Shown here: piece after piece, positions 36,807 through 48,081 of the stretch
Position numbering within the stretch: position 1 is the stretch's first letter
How the letters are laid out: each line of letters opens with the position of its first letter
NCBI GenBank assembly: GCA_031308135.1
Contig: JAHLJT010003048.1
Span: forward strand, 124,001-188,000
DNA: 64,000 nt
Origin: Acheta domesticus
Lineage: Eukaryota > Arthropoda > Insecta > Orthoptera > Gryllidae
Direction: 5' to 3'
Program-made: the position numbers and the translations under genes
Notes under the pieces: generated by a model
What the model saw: only the letters and a program-made list of their open reading frames with translations
Database searches by the model: none
Told to the model about the DNA's origin: nothing

Positions 36807-37063
36807 TATACTGCGATTTTTCTAGGAAGAGCTCTCAAGATAACTCAAATCCCACTTTCGCGATGGAATATGTCACTGCATTTCCCGTCTTTTCTCGGTC
36901 TTGCCGGTAGAAGTCGCATGATCGCAAGCACTGCTTCATACGGTCGCGATCGTGCGAAATCTAGCGGAACGACTGTGAATGATACGAAATGCCGTGACAT
37001 ATTCCATCGCGAAGATAGGATTTGAGTTATCTTGAGAGCTCTTCCTACAAAAATCGCAGTATA
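36807..37063 (-). mobile_element. Palindromic MITE P257, copy 2
   Basis: Same 257 bp length and same arms as copy 1, but its inner spacer is the reverse complement, so the copy lies in the opposite orientation. Core phrases: GGTCTTGCCGGTAGAAGTCG and CGTTCCGCTAG-type complement. Differences from copy 1 are few by eye. Confidence 0.88.
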
Positions 37064-37163
37064 CATGAAGGTCTGAGAATTGAAGATGGTCTTGATAGTA
37101 TAAAAGATAATAGTGGAAACTCCTCGAATATTTTGATGACAGAATTATCTTTTATATTATTTG

Positions 37164-37340
37164 TTATAACCTCCTTGGGTTGGGTACCACCAGAGAGTAT
37201 ATAACCACAACAAAGAGCGCTCATAACGGCCAAAACGTGCAATGACCATGAGCATTGCGTATGAGCATGTATGAGCATTGCTATGCTCATACATAGAGAG
37301 ATATGTCTCTCCTCTTGTAGCTCTTCCAAGGAGGTTATAA
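37164..37340. mobile_element. Short MITE with 15 bp terminal inverted repeats
   Basis: Begins TTATAACCTCCTTGG and ends CCAAGGAGGTTATAA, 177 bp in all, with an internal palindrome around ATGAGCAT...ATGCTCAT. A third copy of the end (TTATAACCTCCTTG) follows at about 37,353, suggesting an adjacent truncated copy or a rearrangement. Confidence 0.8.
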
Positions 37341-37369
37341 TTTATAACGTATTATAACCTCCTTGACCT

Positions 37370-38082
37370 CTCCTCTACGATTGCGTACGTTCTATGGGAC
37401 TAAACACGGAAGCGGGTGATTTCGACTTCCAATTCAATGCCCCCCTGCCCCCCCAAACATTTCAATTTAAATTCGATATTATTTTTACATTATATGTCAT
37501 TTTGTTAGAAAATATTCAATATTGTATTAGTAAATGTAAGGGAAAACCACATAACATTCAGGGTTATTTAAAGATGAGACTGGTTTATTCATTTAATAAC
37601 CACCCATGCTAATTATCTTCACATAGTAAGTAAATGTTAACATTCATTCTTAATGTTTCTGAACATTAATGAAATATGAAACCCTTACTTCGGTTACCGA
37701 ACAATTCAGTGTATTCTCTATTCTCAAAATTCGATACAAATTTTGAAAAAGCACTCACAAATAGTACAAACAATTTCTGTTTACGTTCAATAAATACATA
37801 CTGGCTCCAAGTACAGGGAATGGTCGTCTGAGAGAGCTTTGGATATTTCCTTGGCTGCCTTTAATAAAGGCTTCGCCCAGAAGCACTGGTAACATTGCAT
37901 CTGTACTCCCGTACAGCTAAATTTTTCTATAGTGCTAATATTTAAATATTAATTTCTATAGTGCTAATATTTATAGGGTGGCTGCTGGGATTCGCGAGTA
38001 GAGGGGGAAGCTGAAAGTGGTTGGGAGACAGCCAAGAGGCGGTGCTCGCTCACGCCTGGCTCGTCTGCCCATACTAAAAACT
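37370..38082. other. Intergenic
   Basis: No gene recognised. A direct repeat of about 27 bp (TTTCTATAGTGCTAATATTT) occurs at about 37,922 and 37,951. Confidence 0.4.
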
Positions 38083-38535
38083 TTAGCCTGCCGCACCGCA
38101 CATGCTAGCGAACGGCCTTTGGAAATCAATTTGCTGTAATGTCTTCGCTCGGTAATGGAGAAACATCAAATTCACGGGTTGGCCTGACGCTGTCCTCATC
38201 CACAAGTTTTTTACTGCCACTGATAGCGATTTCCTCACTATCATAAATAGTATCACTATCACTGTCTTTACTATCGTTCGCGTCGTTTCCTGTAACAATA
38301 ACGATTTCTTGATATGGTGCATTAAATCATTGTGCGGCGAATTGACGACACACTCATTCAAACTGTCGAGAGCAAATTCCCCGTCCTTTTTCTTCCCTTT
38401 ATTAGGAGTAGAAAAGGAACACAATTCTCCTGATTGAATGCAATTAATTTTCTTATTAATTCTGCAAATAGATATTGTCGAAACACCTGAAGCAGCAATT
38501 ACTGCCTTAAGAACTGCTTTAATATTTCCAATTTC
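38083..38535 (-). pseudogene. Transposase N-terminal HTH fragment (insect DDE type), low certainty
   Basis: An open minus-strand stretch reads EIGNIKAVLKAVIAASGVST, ISICRINKK, FSTPNKGKKKDG and LDSLNECVV. This order (helix-turn-helix with a GVS.xTI..I motif, then a STP.K..KK basic segment, then LDxFxxCVV) resembles the N-terminus of Tc1/IS630-related transposase genes common in insects. A TGA precedes it and the frame shifts afterwards into an acidic stretch (DSKDSDSDTIYDSEE). No catalytic domain is present. Confidence 0.4.
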
Positions 38536-39059
38536 TCTTCATAAATTGATACACTTTGAAAACTGGCACCTTGCGGAGACGAACAGTCAGGGTCGATGTT
38601 TATTCTAGAGCTGTCAACACGTCTTGGGAAGGGACGCGCTTCCCCCTAAAGCGATAGTTTTAAGGAATGGATTCTTCCGGCTGCTCTGAGACCTGATCTT
38701 GAGCGGCCACGCCAAAATAATTTCACTGTACAACCAGTATGTTCACTTGCTCCAAAATGTGTTTTTACCTCCGCCATGTTTTTGGTTGTCAGCCAATAAA
38801 ATTTCAGCAGATGCATTCGCCGGCAATTTTGAAAACAAAAAGAGGAAGAGAAAGAAACAACTTATTTACTTACTAAACAAAGTTTCAATCAGTGGCGTGC
38901 ATTCAACCCCAGCACTGCTGGGGTAAGCAAAAATGAGAATTTAATGAATCTTGAGAACAATGTGTATCATGTGATCAAAATATTGCACCCACTGTATACT
39001 CTACTGTGATCTTTGCGCCGGCCCATTGCTCTTCCTCAAGAGTCACAGATATATCGAAC

Positions 39060-39062
<3 letters not shown>
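38536..39062. other. Intergenic
   Basis: No gene recognised. CAGTGGCGTGCATTC near 38,892 resembles DNA-transposon ends but no partner was found. Confidence 0.35.

Positions 39063-39114
<52 letters not shown>
39063..39114. repeat. (TA)n microsatellite at the edge of element X
   Basis: About 26 TA units directly before CAGGGTGTCC. The inverted copy of element X has its own (TA)n at 49,658-49,698, so the run is probably part of the element end rather than chance. Confidence 0.9.
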
Positions 39115-39117
<3 letters not shown>

Positions 39118-39455
39118 GGTGTCCAGAAGCTCCCGTTACAAAAAAATACCACAAATTCTGTGATGCCAAACATGAAGAATGGCAGGTCCAGTTTTTCCGA
39201 AAAAAATTTTGTCTTTGAGAAAATTGAGTTTAAAAATCACTTCCGGGGCGCGAAATTCAAACCGACCGCAACGACACTGCAGACAGTACGGAACATCCTT
39301 CCGCACCTTCTGCGCGGAGCATTTCCTCGTTTCTCCACGTAAACGGTGAAAGAGTCGAGTAATATTCTGGAAAGCATCGCGTTGCTTACACTAGAATACT
39401 TAATAGTATCAAGTATTTGCAGGTTCTATTCAATAAATATTTTAAATGTACGTAC
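39115..39455 (-). repeat. Element X, copy 1, left part
   Basis: Begins CAGGGTGTCCAGAAGCTCCC and runs to the BEL element. With 46,552-46,761 it totals 551 bp, equal to the uninterrupted inverted copy at 49,107-49,657. Strand is given by comparison with that copy, taking the (TA)n side as the tail. Frames such as MKESSNILES are preserved in both copies but match no family I know. Confidence 0.8.
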
Positions 39456-40320
39456 TGTTCGGGCCCACAGCAAAGCAGAAATAAATACGTTCACAAGCAA
39501 GGCAGAACAGTTGAATTGCATAATCGGCAGAGCGCAGCCGTTGACCGCTGAGATCACATATCGCCTTCACATCCGTTGTTCCGCGTATTTTTCAACGGAC
39601 GGGCGTGGCCGCTCGTACGCGATCGCCTGCCCAACTCACCCCCACAGCGCGGTCCGTTGGAGGAGCAACGGACAAAAACTGCCAGATCATTGCAAATTCA
39701 GATCAAATGGCAAATGGTAATTGGCCATCGCCATCCCCACCTCTGCACGCGTGTGAGCCCTTTCCTAACGTCTCTGCCCCAACCGAATTCGGCTTAACCG
39801 ACTTCGTTAGTCCGCATAAAGACACCGTGCAAGATAGACGCGCGTGTTAGGGCTCCGCGCAGTAGCGTGTAAAGAATCTATAATCGTGCAAATGAGCTGC
39901 ATACGGCTCGCATATAAATTGTTTAATCGTGGCAGTGCACGCTTTAATTGTGTCTGTCGCTCTTGCGTGGATTTGCGCCCGCAATTTTGGTTGAACTATG
40001 TAACTCGCGGCTGCTTCTGGTCGGCGTAAGGTAGCCACGGCGGTCCAAGGTGTCACTACAATGACTACGCTTGGACAGGTGTATTAATGCACCAAGAGAA
40101 CTTTTCATCTTAATTCTGTGCTTCTTGTGCATTTACTGTGTAAATACTGTACATTTACTTATTAAATATTGTTTGTGCTGGAAATGTGCTCGTATATGCA
40201 TCCTGCACTCCTGCGCCAATCCCAAGAGCTATCAAAGGGTTTCGGGACTACTGTACTTCAACAATACAGTCCAATCATACAGTCCACTCATGAACATTAA
40301 GTGTATAGTAGCCCCGAACA
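39456..40320 (+). repeat. BEL element 5' LTR
   Basis: 865 bp, TG...CA ends, perfect short inverted ends TGTTCGGG/CCCCGAACA (eight bases pair). Differs from the 3' LTR at about five positions. It should hold the promoter and RNA processing signals; no signal was assigned with certainty. Confidence 0.95.
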
Positions 40321-40338
40321 TGGCGCCTTCGAGCCGAA
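40321..40338 (+). promoter_or_regulatory. Probable primer-binding site
   Basis: TGGCGCCTTCGAGCCG starts immediately after the 5' LTR, where the tRNA primer anneals for minus-strand synthesis. TGG at the start fits pairing with a tRNA CCA end. I cannot name the tRNA. Confidence 0.6.
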
Positions 40339-41335
40339 TTTTGAAACTGTGACCTAATGGTATATGAACTAGCGTTCTCCAAAGCTGCAAGTGTTGACCG
40401 TGCTCTGCGGATGTCGATCCACTGTTCTTCAATGCCGCCAACTTCAACACGTGCTTCAAGAAGCAAGTCTTCAGTTGTAAAAAATTGTGCACCGATTAAT
40501 GTGTGCTTCAAGAGCAGTGTTCTTTGTGTGGTGAAAAGTTCCTATCAGTGCAAAAGAATGCGCCAATCAATGTGTTTTTCAAAGTAAAAATTTTTTAATG
40601 TGTTCAGTAAAATTTTTCTATTGCTGTTCAATGTAAAGGTTTTGTGCTAAATAATTTTCTATAAAATCTTGTGGGCAGAATATAAATTTGTTCACCACTG
40701 TAATGAAGTTTTAAATCGATGCAACTATTTAATTGCTCAGTGACAGCAATTCTTTTCTTTTTCATATTCCAAGAACAGCATATTGACTTGTTTTTGTGTT
40801 CTACAAAATCTATGAAATGTTTTGTGTGTTTTTTGTTTTTCTTTTCAGGTATTTCATTGTGTGAAGTGTATAAGTGCCACTGTGTTAATCTGTTAGCACA
40901 CATGAAGTCTGTGTTTACCGCTTGCAACTTGTATTGTAATTGTGTTAGTAATATTTTTTCATTTTTTAGCAACATAAGGTTAGTCATTAAGGAATTTAAT
41001 TTAATTATTTAAATGCAAGCAGCAAATTTCAAATGCAGTGTGTGCTAATCAATTTAATTTGCCACTGTCATTTGATGGCAATTCAATTAAGTGTTTATTT
41101 TATGTGTGACCAAGTGTCATTACAAATAAGTGTTGACCAGCAGCAGTCAGTTGTTCATCATGTTAATGTAAGTAGGAAGCAATCAGCTGATTCTGCCTTG
41201 CAAAGTGTGCATGCTCAGTGAATTCAGTGCAGTGTTTATTTTCTACGGAAGTGTCATTCCAATTTTTATTGTGTACATTTGTGCTCATTTGTGTATTGTT
41301 TCTGCTTTGCGTGGTGACCCTATTAATTATTAACC
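40339..41335 (+). other. BEL untranslated leader
   Basis: About 1 kb without a supported gene. Loosely repeated GTGCTTCAAGA phrases occur near 40,450 and 40,503. Presumably holds packaging and translation signals. Confidence 0.5.
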
Positions 41336-42258
41336 ATGGCTCATCAACCCTCAGACAGGGCAGTGAAAACCCAACTTGCCAGATTAAATAATGCCATCAA
41401 GGATGTCGAGTCACTTGTCGACAATTTCAATGACCCAGATGAGCAAATGTATCAAAAGCTGTTAACTAAATCTAACAAATTGGATAAGGTGCATGACAAG
41501 GCACAAGATCTTGTCGATGAATTAGAACCTGATTCAGAATTGCTTACCACTTCTGAGGAAGTGTTTGATAAGTATGATGATGTTAATGCTAAGGCAAAAG
41601 TTGCCATATCGCAACATAAACATTTAAATCTTGAATCACGCCCAGCCTCACCTGTTTCCTCATGTGCATCAGAAGCCTTGAGTGTGAGTTCAATCCCTTT
41701 TAAATTACCTGAAATGAAGTTACCAACATTCTCTGGTGATATTTTAGAATGGCCTAAATTTAGGGATATTTTCCAAAGCATTGTTATTAATAATACAAGT
41801 CTAACAGACTCCTCAAGATTTTACTATTTGAATGGTGCTTTAGAGGGCGATGCAAGGGCAATTTTACATAATCTCCAATTATCAGATTCTAATTTTCCTG
41901 TCGCCTGGCAGTTATTAAAAAATAGATTTGATTGCCCTAGACTAATTGTTGCTCAACATTTGACTGCTATATTAAACCCCCCTAAATTAAATAATGACTG
42001 TGCCAAGTCCCTACAAAATCTAATTGATTTCTTCAACTTGCATATTAATGCACTATTAGCCCTTAAAGAAGACTCTGATCTTGCTGACTTATTATTAATT
42101 GCTCTTGTGACCAAAGGACTCCCACATAATATTCTCAGGAAGTGGGAGTTATCCTTGGACACCGATAATTATCCTGACTTTCAGTCATTAATGAAATTCT
42201 TACAACACCAACAAAGAGGCCTCAGTGTCATGCCAACTTCCTCATCTCAATTTGTAAA

Positions 42259-42310
<52 letters not shown>

Positions 42311-44383
42311 CATGGTAAATCAAACAAACCTTACCCTGGCTATAAATGTCCAAAATGTAAATCAGAACATTATTTAGCCGATTGTCCTGAGTTTTTGAAT
42401 ATGTCAAGGAAGGACAGGCTGGCATTTGTGGAAGCCAACAATAGGTGTGTCAGGTGCTTTACTTTCAAGTCAGAAAGGCATGTCAATTGCAAAAGAACTT
42501 GTTCTATTTGTGATAAGGCTCATCATAAACTTGTGCATCTTGATAAATCTCACATGAAGGCCCCCCAACCAGCTGCTCTCTCAGCTGCCAGCACCATTAG
42601 TGCAGGCCATAGGGTACTATTGCCCACTGCAAGGGTACTGGGCTTTACCCCCAAAGGTGAGCCCTATTATTTGAATGCTCTCCTTGACAGTGGCAGTGCA
42701 ATAAATTTAATTACCTGGGAAACTGTCAAAACACTTAAATTACCTACAAAGAAATTTAACATTAATATTATTACTATAGGCCGTGATTCAATGCCAGCTA
42801 ATTATGTTGTTCAGCTTAAAATTCAGTCTTGCCAAAATAATAGCCCTTGGTCTAAGGTAATTGATTTCTTTGTTGTACCAGATCTTCCAACATCTCTTAA
42901 AGAAAGTTTTGACTCCAGTTCATGGAGTCTGCCTACTGATGTATTTTTGGCAGATCCACTCTTTAATGAGTCCAAACCTATTCATGTACTGCTCGGTGCA
43001 GACACATTTTTTGATACTCTACTCCCCAATAATAGGAAAAGAGTGGATGGGAAATTTCCCACATTGCAGGAAACCCGCTTAGGTTGGGTTATTGCAGGCC
43101 ATACTCCTTTGCGTCCTGCATTTGTTAATACCAATTGTACATTTTTGACATCTGACAGTGAACTGTCACAATCTATTAAGAAATCTTGGGAGGTACAAGA
43201 GGCTACCCCCATTTGTCCAAAATTCTCTGATGAAGAATTAGCTGAAGCTCATTTTGCTTCTACTCATGATAGGGATCATACCGGAAGGTACATTGTTTCC
43301 CTGCCTCTAAATTTGGAACCGCTCACGTCAGGGGATTTAAAGGCACAAATTTTGGAAAAAACTCAAGTTTCAGAGACCAAAATTGAAAAGGTAGAAGACA
43401 CTGCCTCACAATGCCCTCTTATAACTGATTGTGTTGCTTCAACTCCATGCAGCTCTGAGTCAATTAATTCAATTAATTTAATCAAAGAACCTGCTATATT
43501 GTCAACTTGTCATGAAAATAGCCTATCAGCTGATTCATGTGACAATCTTTTAAATAGTAATGATCCTGCCAATTTAAGTTGCGTGCAACCAGCTCCTCTG
43601 TTGGTAAATTATACTGACTCATCTATTTGTCCAAGTTTACATTCTGTAAACAATGACACCTCTCAATCTAATTTAAATTCATTTAAGCAATTATTGCTAT
43701 GCTCACCTATGCCTGAGCAATCAAATTCACCTAATGTTTCTAGTGTTTCAGTTAACACATCAAATTTAAGCTCATTTTCTGATTTAGTTACCCCTTCAAA
43801 TACCAGTGGGTGCGATTTTATTGAATTTGCCTCCCCTTCTAAGATTAGGGGGTGCGATCATGTATCATCCCCCACAGAACATTTAAAAATTTGTGAATCA
43901 GAATTGGATAGGGCTGAATCGAGATGCACCAGCATCACACAGCAACGCGCCTTGTCTTCTGAATTCAGGTCGCTGTCCAGAGGCAATGATTGCCCTGAGG
44001 CAAGCAAGCTCTCCCCTTCTCACCCCTCTGTTCATTCTGATGGATGTTTTAGAGTGGGCGGGAGACCAGCAAAGGCGGAGTTGCCATTCAATGCAACCCA
44101 CCAGCTAAATTTGCCAAAACTAAATTTATTTGTGACTGTAATTGTAATGTACACTCACAAGAGCCTGGCCCACACAACTGGGCAAACTTCAATTTCCCAC
44201 TTACGCGAAAAATATTGGATTTGCTCTGCTCATATGGCAGAAAAGAGTATCTTAAAATTCTGTGTTACCTATTTCCGTCACAAGCCAGGATGGTGGTGTG
44301 AGCACAGTCGGGGTCAACTCAAGGTGGCAAGTTCATGCGCCACAACTACGACAGCTTATGTCCCTTGCCTGTTGGCAATGTGA
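41336..44383 (+). CDS. BEL/Pao gag-protease polyprotein with RT deletion
   Basis: 1,015 codons, uninterrupted. N-terminal helical region (residues 1-90), then a Pao-type gag domain (about 120-290; LPTFSGDILEWPKFRDIF, LEGDARAIL), a poly-Asn run (about 308-325), zinc knuckles (CPKCKSEHYLADC and a CxxC/HxxxC cluster after it), and an aspartic protease with the active LLDSGSAINLI (about 450). The LGWVIAGH block and a GRYIVSLPL block mark the usual lead into RT, but from about residue 665 a Ser/Asn-rich linker of about 240 residues follows. The frame then enters the integrase zinc-binding domain (FRVGGRP, MYTHKSLAH, LREKYWI), in which the second Cys of the CxxC is Tyr (CVTY). It ends without a DDE core. 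The start has an ACCATGG context. Confidence 0.92.
42259..42312 (+). repeat. (AAT)n microsatellite encoding poly-Asn inside gag
   Basis: Eighteen AAT/AAT-like codons in frame between the gag domain and the zinc knuckles. The repeat is likely to vary in length between copies without breaking the frame. Confidence 0.9.
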
Positions 44384-44816
44384 ATAAGATGTACATAATC
44401 ATTCCAGTCAGTCATATTTAGCGTAGGTTAGGTGTATCATTTAGCTTGTTAGTTGTAAGATCTGTCATTTTATTGTATTTTGTTATTTGTCATGTCTTGT
44501 TAGTTGTAGTTCTTGTCATTGTTAGTGTCTTGATGTATTATTTTGTCAATTGTAAGGTTTGTCTATTATTGATTGTGTTTTTGTCCCATGTCTTAGTCTA
44601 TAAGGTTTGTTAGTTTAATAATTGTCGTCACTCCTCTTCGCTCACACATCGTAGGAACTGGTCGGCCGCAGTCTCAGTCGTCGGCTTGTCGCCCTTCGTT
44701 GTGCTTTACCTGTCACTCTCACTCCTTGAATCGGGCTCGTCATTTCCTGTGCAATTCATCTCTAGCTTGTAGCTCTAGGTATAACAATAGCTCACAGCGA
44801 GCAACTTCGAAGTCTT

Positions 44817-44995
44817 GCTGACCCCCCTAGTCCCATGAAGGGGCAGGTAGCTAAGGCAAGCAATTTAATTTGGATGTTTGCTAACCCCCCTAGTCCCATG
44901 AAGGGACAGGTAGCTAAGGCAAGAAATTTAACTTGGATATTTGCTGACCCCCCCTAGTCCATATGTAATGGCAGGTAGCTAAGGCAACCAAACTT
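44817..44995 (+). repeat. Three tandem repeats of about 61 bp in the BEL 3' region
   Basis: Units share GACCCCCCTAGTCCCATGAA and GGCAGGTAGCTAAGGCAA. They start near 44,817, 44,879 and 44,942; the third is more diverged. They lie between the ORF and the 3' LTR. Confidence 0.85.
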
Positions 44996-45179
44996 AGAAG
45001 ACTTGCAAATGCAAGCAATTTTGGGAGGCGCCGTGGATACACGTAACGAGCGGCGTAACAGCCCTAATTTTGTGCACTAAATGCACGCAAATTTATTTTC
45101 TCCTGAGAGAATTTATATTTACTTATGTTTACGTCAGGACTAAGGTATTGCACTCTGGTCATTATTAATTAGGATTAAT

Positions 45180-45420
45180 GTCTTGAATCAGCGCAGATGT
45201 TGTCTTGTCCGCTTCGGTTGTGTTACTGTTATCTCTCCCAATGTCCACTCTTCATTCTAGGCTCTGACTCCTCATCCTCGGCACTTGTCTTCTTACCTGT
45301 GTTCAGTGCATGGTTGTCACCCTAGTTTGAACTGTTCTATCCCTCTGTGATCGCGTTTCAGTCTTGGCTCGTCATCCTCGGCATTTGTCCTCTTACCTAT
45401 GTTCAGGCTTGGCCAGTCAG
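45180..45420 (+). repeat. Imperfect direct repeat in the BEL 3' region
   Basis: CTCCTCATCCTCGGCACTTG and CTCGTCATCCTCGGCATTTG, each followed by TCYTCTTACCT.TGTTCAG, start at about 45,269 and 45,368, spaced about 100 bp. Function unknown. Confidence 0.7.
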
Positions 45421-45663
45421 TCTGCTGTGCGTGACTATTACCCGACGACATTCTCACATTTATTATTTTCCCATTTTTCTATTCATTAGTTATTTAAGTA
45501 ATTTAGCATTAGTATTTTTTATTATATGTAAAAAAAATTTTTTTCTTGCACAACAAGGCTTACTCCATACCACTCATCCCATCCACATATGTACCATATT
45601 TTTTATATGTCTAATTATACAGCCTTATGCTGTGTGCCCTCCCATTTTTGGTGAAAACCCCTA

Positions 45664-45681
45664 AGGTTTTCAGGGGGTGTA
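45664..45681 (+). promoter_or_regulatory. Probable polypurine tract
   Basis: AGGTTTTCAGGGGGTGTA lies directly before the 3' LTR, the expected place of the plus-strand primer. The G run is the likely core. It is short and imperfect. Confidence 0.5.
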
Positions 45682-46546
45682 TGTTCGGGCCCACAGCAAA
45701 GCAGAAATAAATACGTTCACAAGCAAGGCAGAACAGTTGAATTGCATAATCGGCAGAGCGCAGCCGTTGACCGCTGAGATCACATATCGCCTTCACATCC
45801 GTTGTTCCGCGTATTTTTCAACGGACGGGCGTGGCCGCTCGTACGTGATCGCCTGCCCAACTCACCCCCACAGCGCGGTCCGTTGGAGGAGCAACGGACA
45901 AAAACTGCCAGATCATTGCAAATTCAGATCAAATGGCAAATGGTAATTGGCCATCGCCATCCCCACCTCTGCACGCGTGTGAGCCCTTTCCTAACGTCTC
46001 TGCCCCAACCGAATTCGGCTTAACCGACTTCGCTAGTCCGCATAAAGACACCGTGCAAGATAGACGCGCGTGTTAGGGCTCCGCGCAGTAGCGTGTAAAG
46101 AATCTATAATCGTGCAAATGAGCTGCATACGGCTCGCACATAAATTGTTTAATCGTGGCAGTGCACGCTTTAATTGTGTCTGTCGCTCTTGCGTGGATTT
46201 GCGCCCGCAATTTTGGTTGAACTATGTAACTCGCGGCTGCTTCTGGTCGGCGTAAGGTAGCCACGGCGGTCCAAGGTGTCACTACAATGACTACGCTTGG
46301 ACAGGTGTATTAATGCACCAAGAGAACTTTTCATCTTAATTCTGTGCTTCTTGTGCATTTACTGTGTAAATACTGTACATTTACTTATTAAATATTGTTT
46401 GTGCTGGAAATGTGCTCGTATATGCATTCTGCACTCCTGCGCCAATCCCAAGAGCTATCAAAGGGTTTCGGGACTACTGTACTTCAACAATACAGTCCAT
46501 TCATACAGTCCACTCATGAACATTAAGTGTATAGTAGCCCCGAACA
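45682..46546 (+). repeat. BEL element 3' LTR
   Basis: 865 bp, same ends as the 5' LTR. Differences seen at the GCGATC/GTGATC, GTTAG/GCTAG, GCATAT/GCACAT, GCATCC/GCATTC and CCAATC/CCATTC sites. Followed by the CGTAC target duplication. Confidence 0.95.
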
Positions 46547-46551
46547 CGTAC

Positions 46552-46761
46552 AGAATATCGAGTTTTGTTCAAAATGATAGCCACGGTACACGGCGGCGTA
46601 AACATAAATTATGAACACGATCCAACATTTATGAATAAGATTGAATCTCCTGGAATGCTCGAATTGTTATTTTTAGCACATATTAATATGAACTAGTGCT
46701 TTAGGCTTAAGACTGCCACGTAAATGATAGTCTCCTGTAGATTATTCTAAATATCGTGATA
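46552..46761 (-). repeat. Element X, copy 1, right part
   Basis: Continues element X after the BEL insertion (starts AGAATATCGAGTTTTGTTCA). It ends near GATTATTCTAAATATCGTGA, where similarity with the inverted copy stops. Confidence 0.8.
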
Positions 46762-48081
46762 CACTAAGGAGTAATTCGGAGATAAAATATTCGTTAATGA
46801 AAATACTGAGTTTATTGATTATCTTTGGAATTTGAATTGATTCTCCCGGCTGTCATTTTCTGAATTATCAAACTAAAGATAGCCAGCTTTAAACTTCTTA
46901 ATAACCGCTGGACGGTTTATCGAAGATGTAGCCCTAATTGATGGATATCAATATTTCCCCCTCAAAAATATTGCAAATAGTTCCTAAATAAAAGTATCTG
47001 TTCCTAAATTAGTTATCTATTATTTTAGCTTAAGTAATATGTGGTAAAGGAAGAGCACTTCCTGCTGCCGCAGCGAAAGGGTTCCGAAATAACTGCTATT
47101 GCAAAATATGCTAACTGTTCTACGTGGAACATCGAAGTTAAGGCAAGCGGCCTCGACTATCCATTTCTCGAAGTTGAATGACCTTTCTACCCGCCGGTTT
47201 GCTTTTCCAGATGCAAGATGAGAGCATGTCTTTCTCCCAAATCTTGGAATTACTTCTTGAAACCATTTCATAAGGCAGTTGACAGCTACTTGGGAGAAGT
47301 ATTGTTTTAGTTGTTTTGTTTCTTTGAGCTTGCATTGTAGTTAGCAGATACGTACACAAATGAGTAACGACCATTTCTTCAATTTAATTCTTCGAGGTTA
47401 CTACGTAGTACAGAATGTAAGGGAGTAGAAACAGTTCACTACTACACTACTTTAGTGTTTTAATTTTCAATATTTTTCTTTGATATTTTCATAATCTACA
47501 ACAAAAATCGACAAAAAGGAAAAAAATATGCAATATAATCAATTTTTCACCCCAAATCTTCTTCTGAATTATTTAATTTTTTAAATTTATTTAATTTTTT
47601 AATGCAAAATCAGTATCCTTACTACTTAAATATTTTAGAACATGCATATTTTGCTACTTTAAATTAATTAGAAATACTTTACCTTCATGTCCTAAATCTT
47701 TCAGTTATATCTCTACATGTACAATATTTTAATTTGTTTAAAAAATTAATCAATTTATAACTTGTCCATTTAATAATTGCATACTTTTTTGAACTGAAAA
47801 ATATTAATTGGATAATTTTTGTAGATTTTACATAAAAACACCCTAATAATTACATAGTTTTATGTTGGTTATTTTTTTACTTATGAGGGATTTATTCAAT
47901 TCATTAAATTTATATCTCAAAAGAATATTTTATGGAAAACAGGAATAAACATAAACAATATGCAAATTAAATCATAACTGCAACTCTATTGCTCTGTATA
48001 TTTTTTTCCAAAACATATCTGATAAAACATAAAATTATTTTCACATTGAAAATTGAATTCATTTAGTTGTAAGGAAAAAAT
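46762..48081. other. Intergenic, AT-rich
   Basis: Minus frames at 47,020-47,374 contain a segment (FNFEKWIVEA...FDVPRRTV) faintly like a helix-turn-helix of a pogo-type protein, but not enough to call. The rest shows nothing. Confidence 0.35.

Larger units (their letters stand above)
39456..46546 (+). mobile_element. BEL/Pao LTR retrotransposon, recent, non-autonomous
   Basis: 7,091 bp bounded by 865 bp LTRs (TGTTCGGG...CCCCGAACA) and a 5 bp target duplication CGTAC (39,451-39,455 and 46,547-46,551). Order: 5' LTR, primer-binding region, 1 kb leader, one 1,015-codon ORF (gag, protease, a stub of RT, integrase zinc-binding domain), a 1.3 kb 3' non-coding region with tandem repeats, a purine-rich tract and the 3' LTR. 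RT, RNase H and the integrase catalytic core are missing, so any mobility would depend on a complete relative. About five differences between the LTRs by eye point to a recent insertion. Confidence 0.93.

Noticed and set aside
36747..37066. Frames of 92 and 73 codons at the second palindromic MITE
   Set aside because: Same reason: they are the arms of the 257 bp hairpin read from both strands.
38888..38930. CAGTGGCGTGCATTC as a transposon end
   Set aside because: Resembles known DNA-transposon termini but no partner repeat or target duplication was found nearby.
39576..40132. Frames inside the LTRs (and their copies at 45,802-46,358)
   Set aside because: They appear in both LTRs, overlap in several frames and match no domain. 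LTRs are regulatory.
47020..47374. Possible HTH gene on the minus strand
   Set aside because: Only a weak helix-turn-helix resemblance in short overlapping frames; not enough to support a call.
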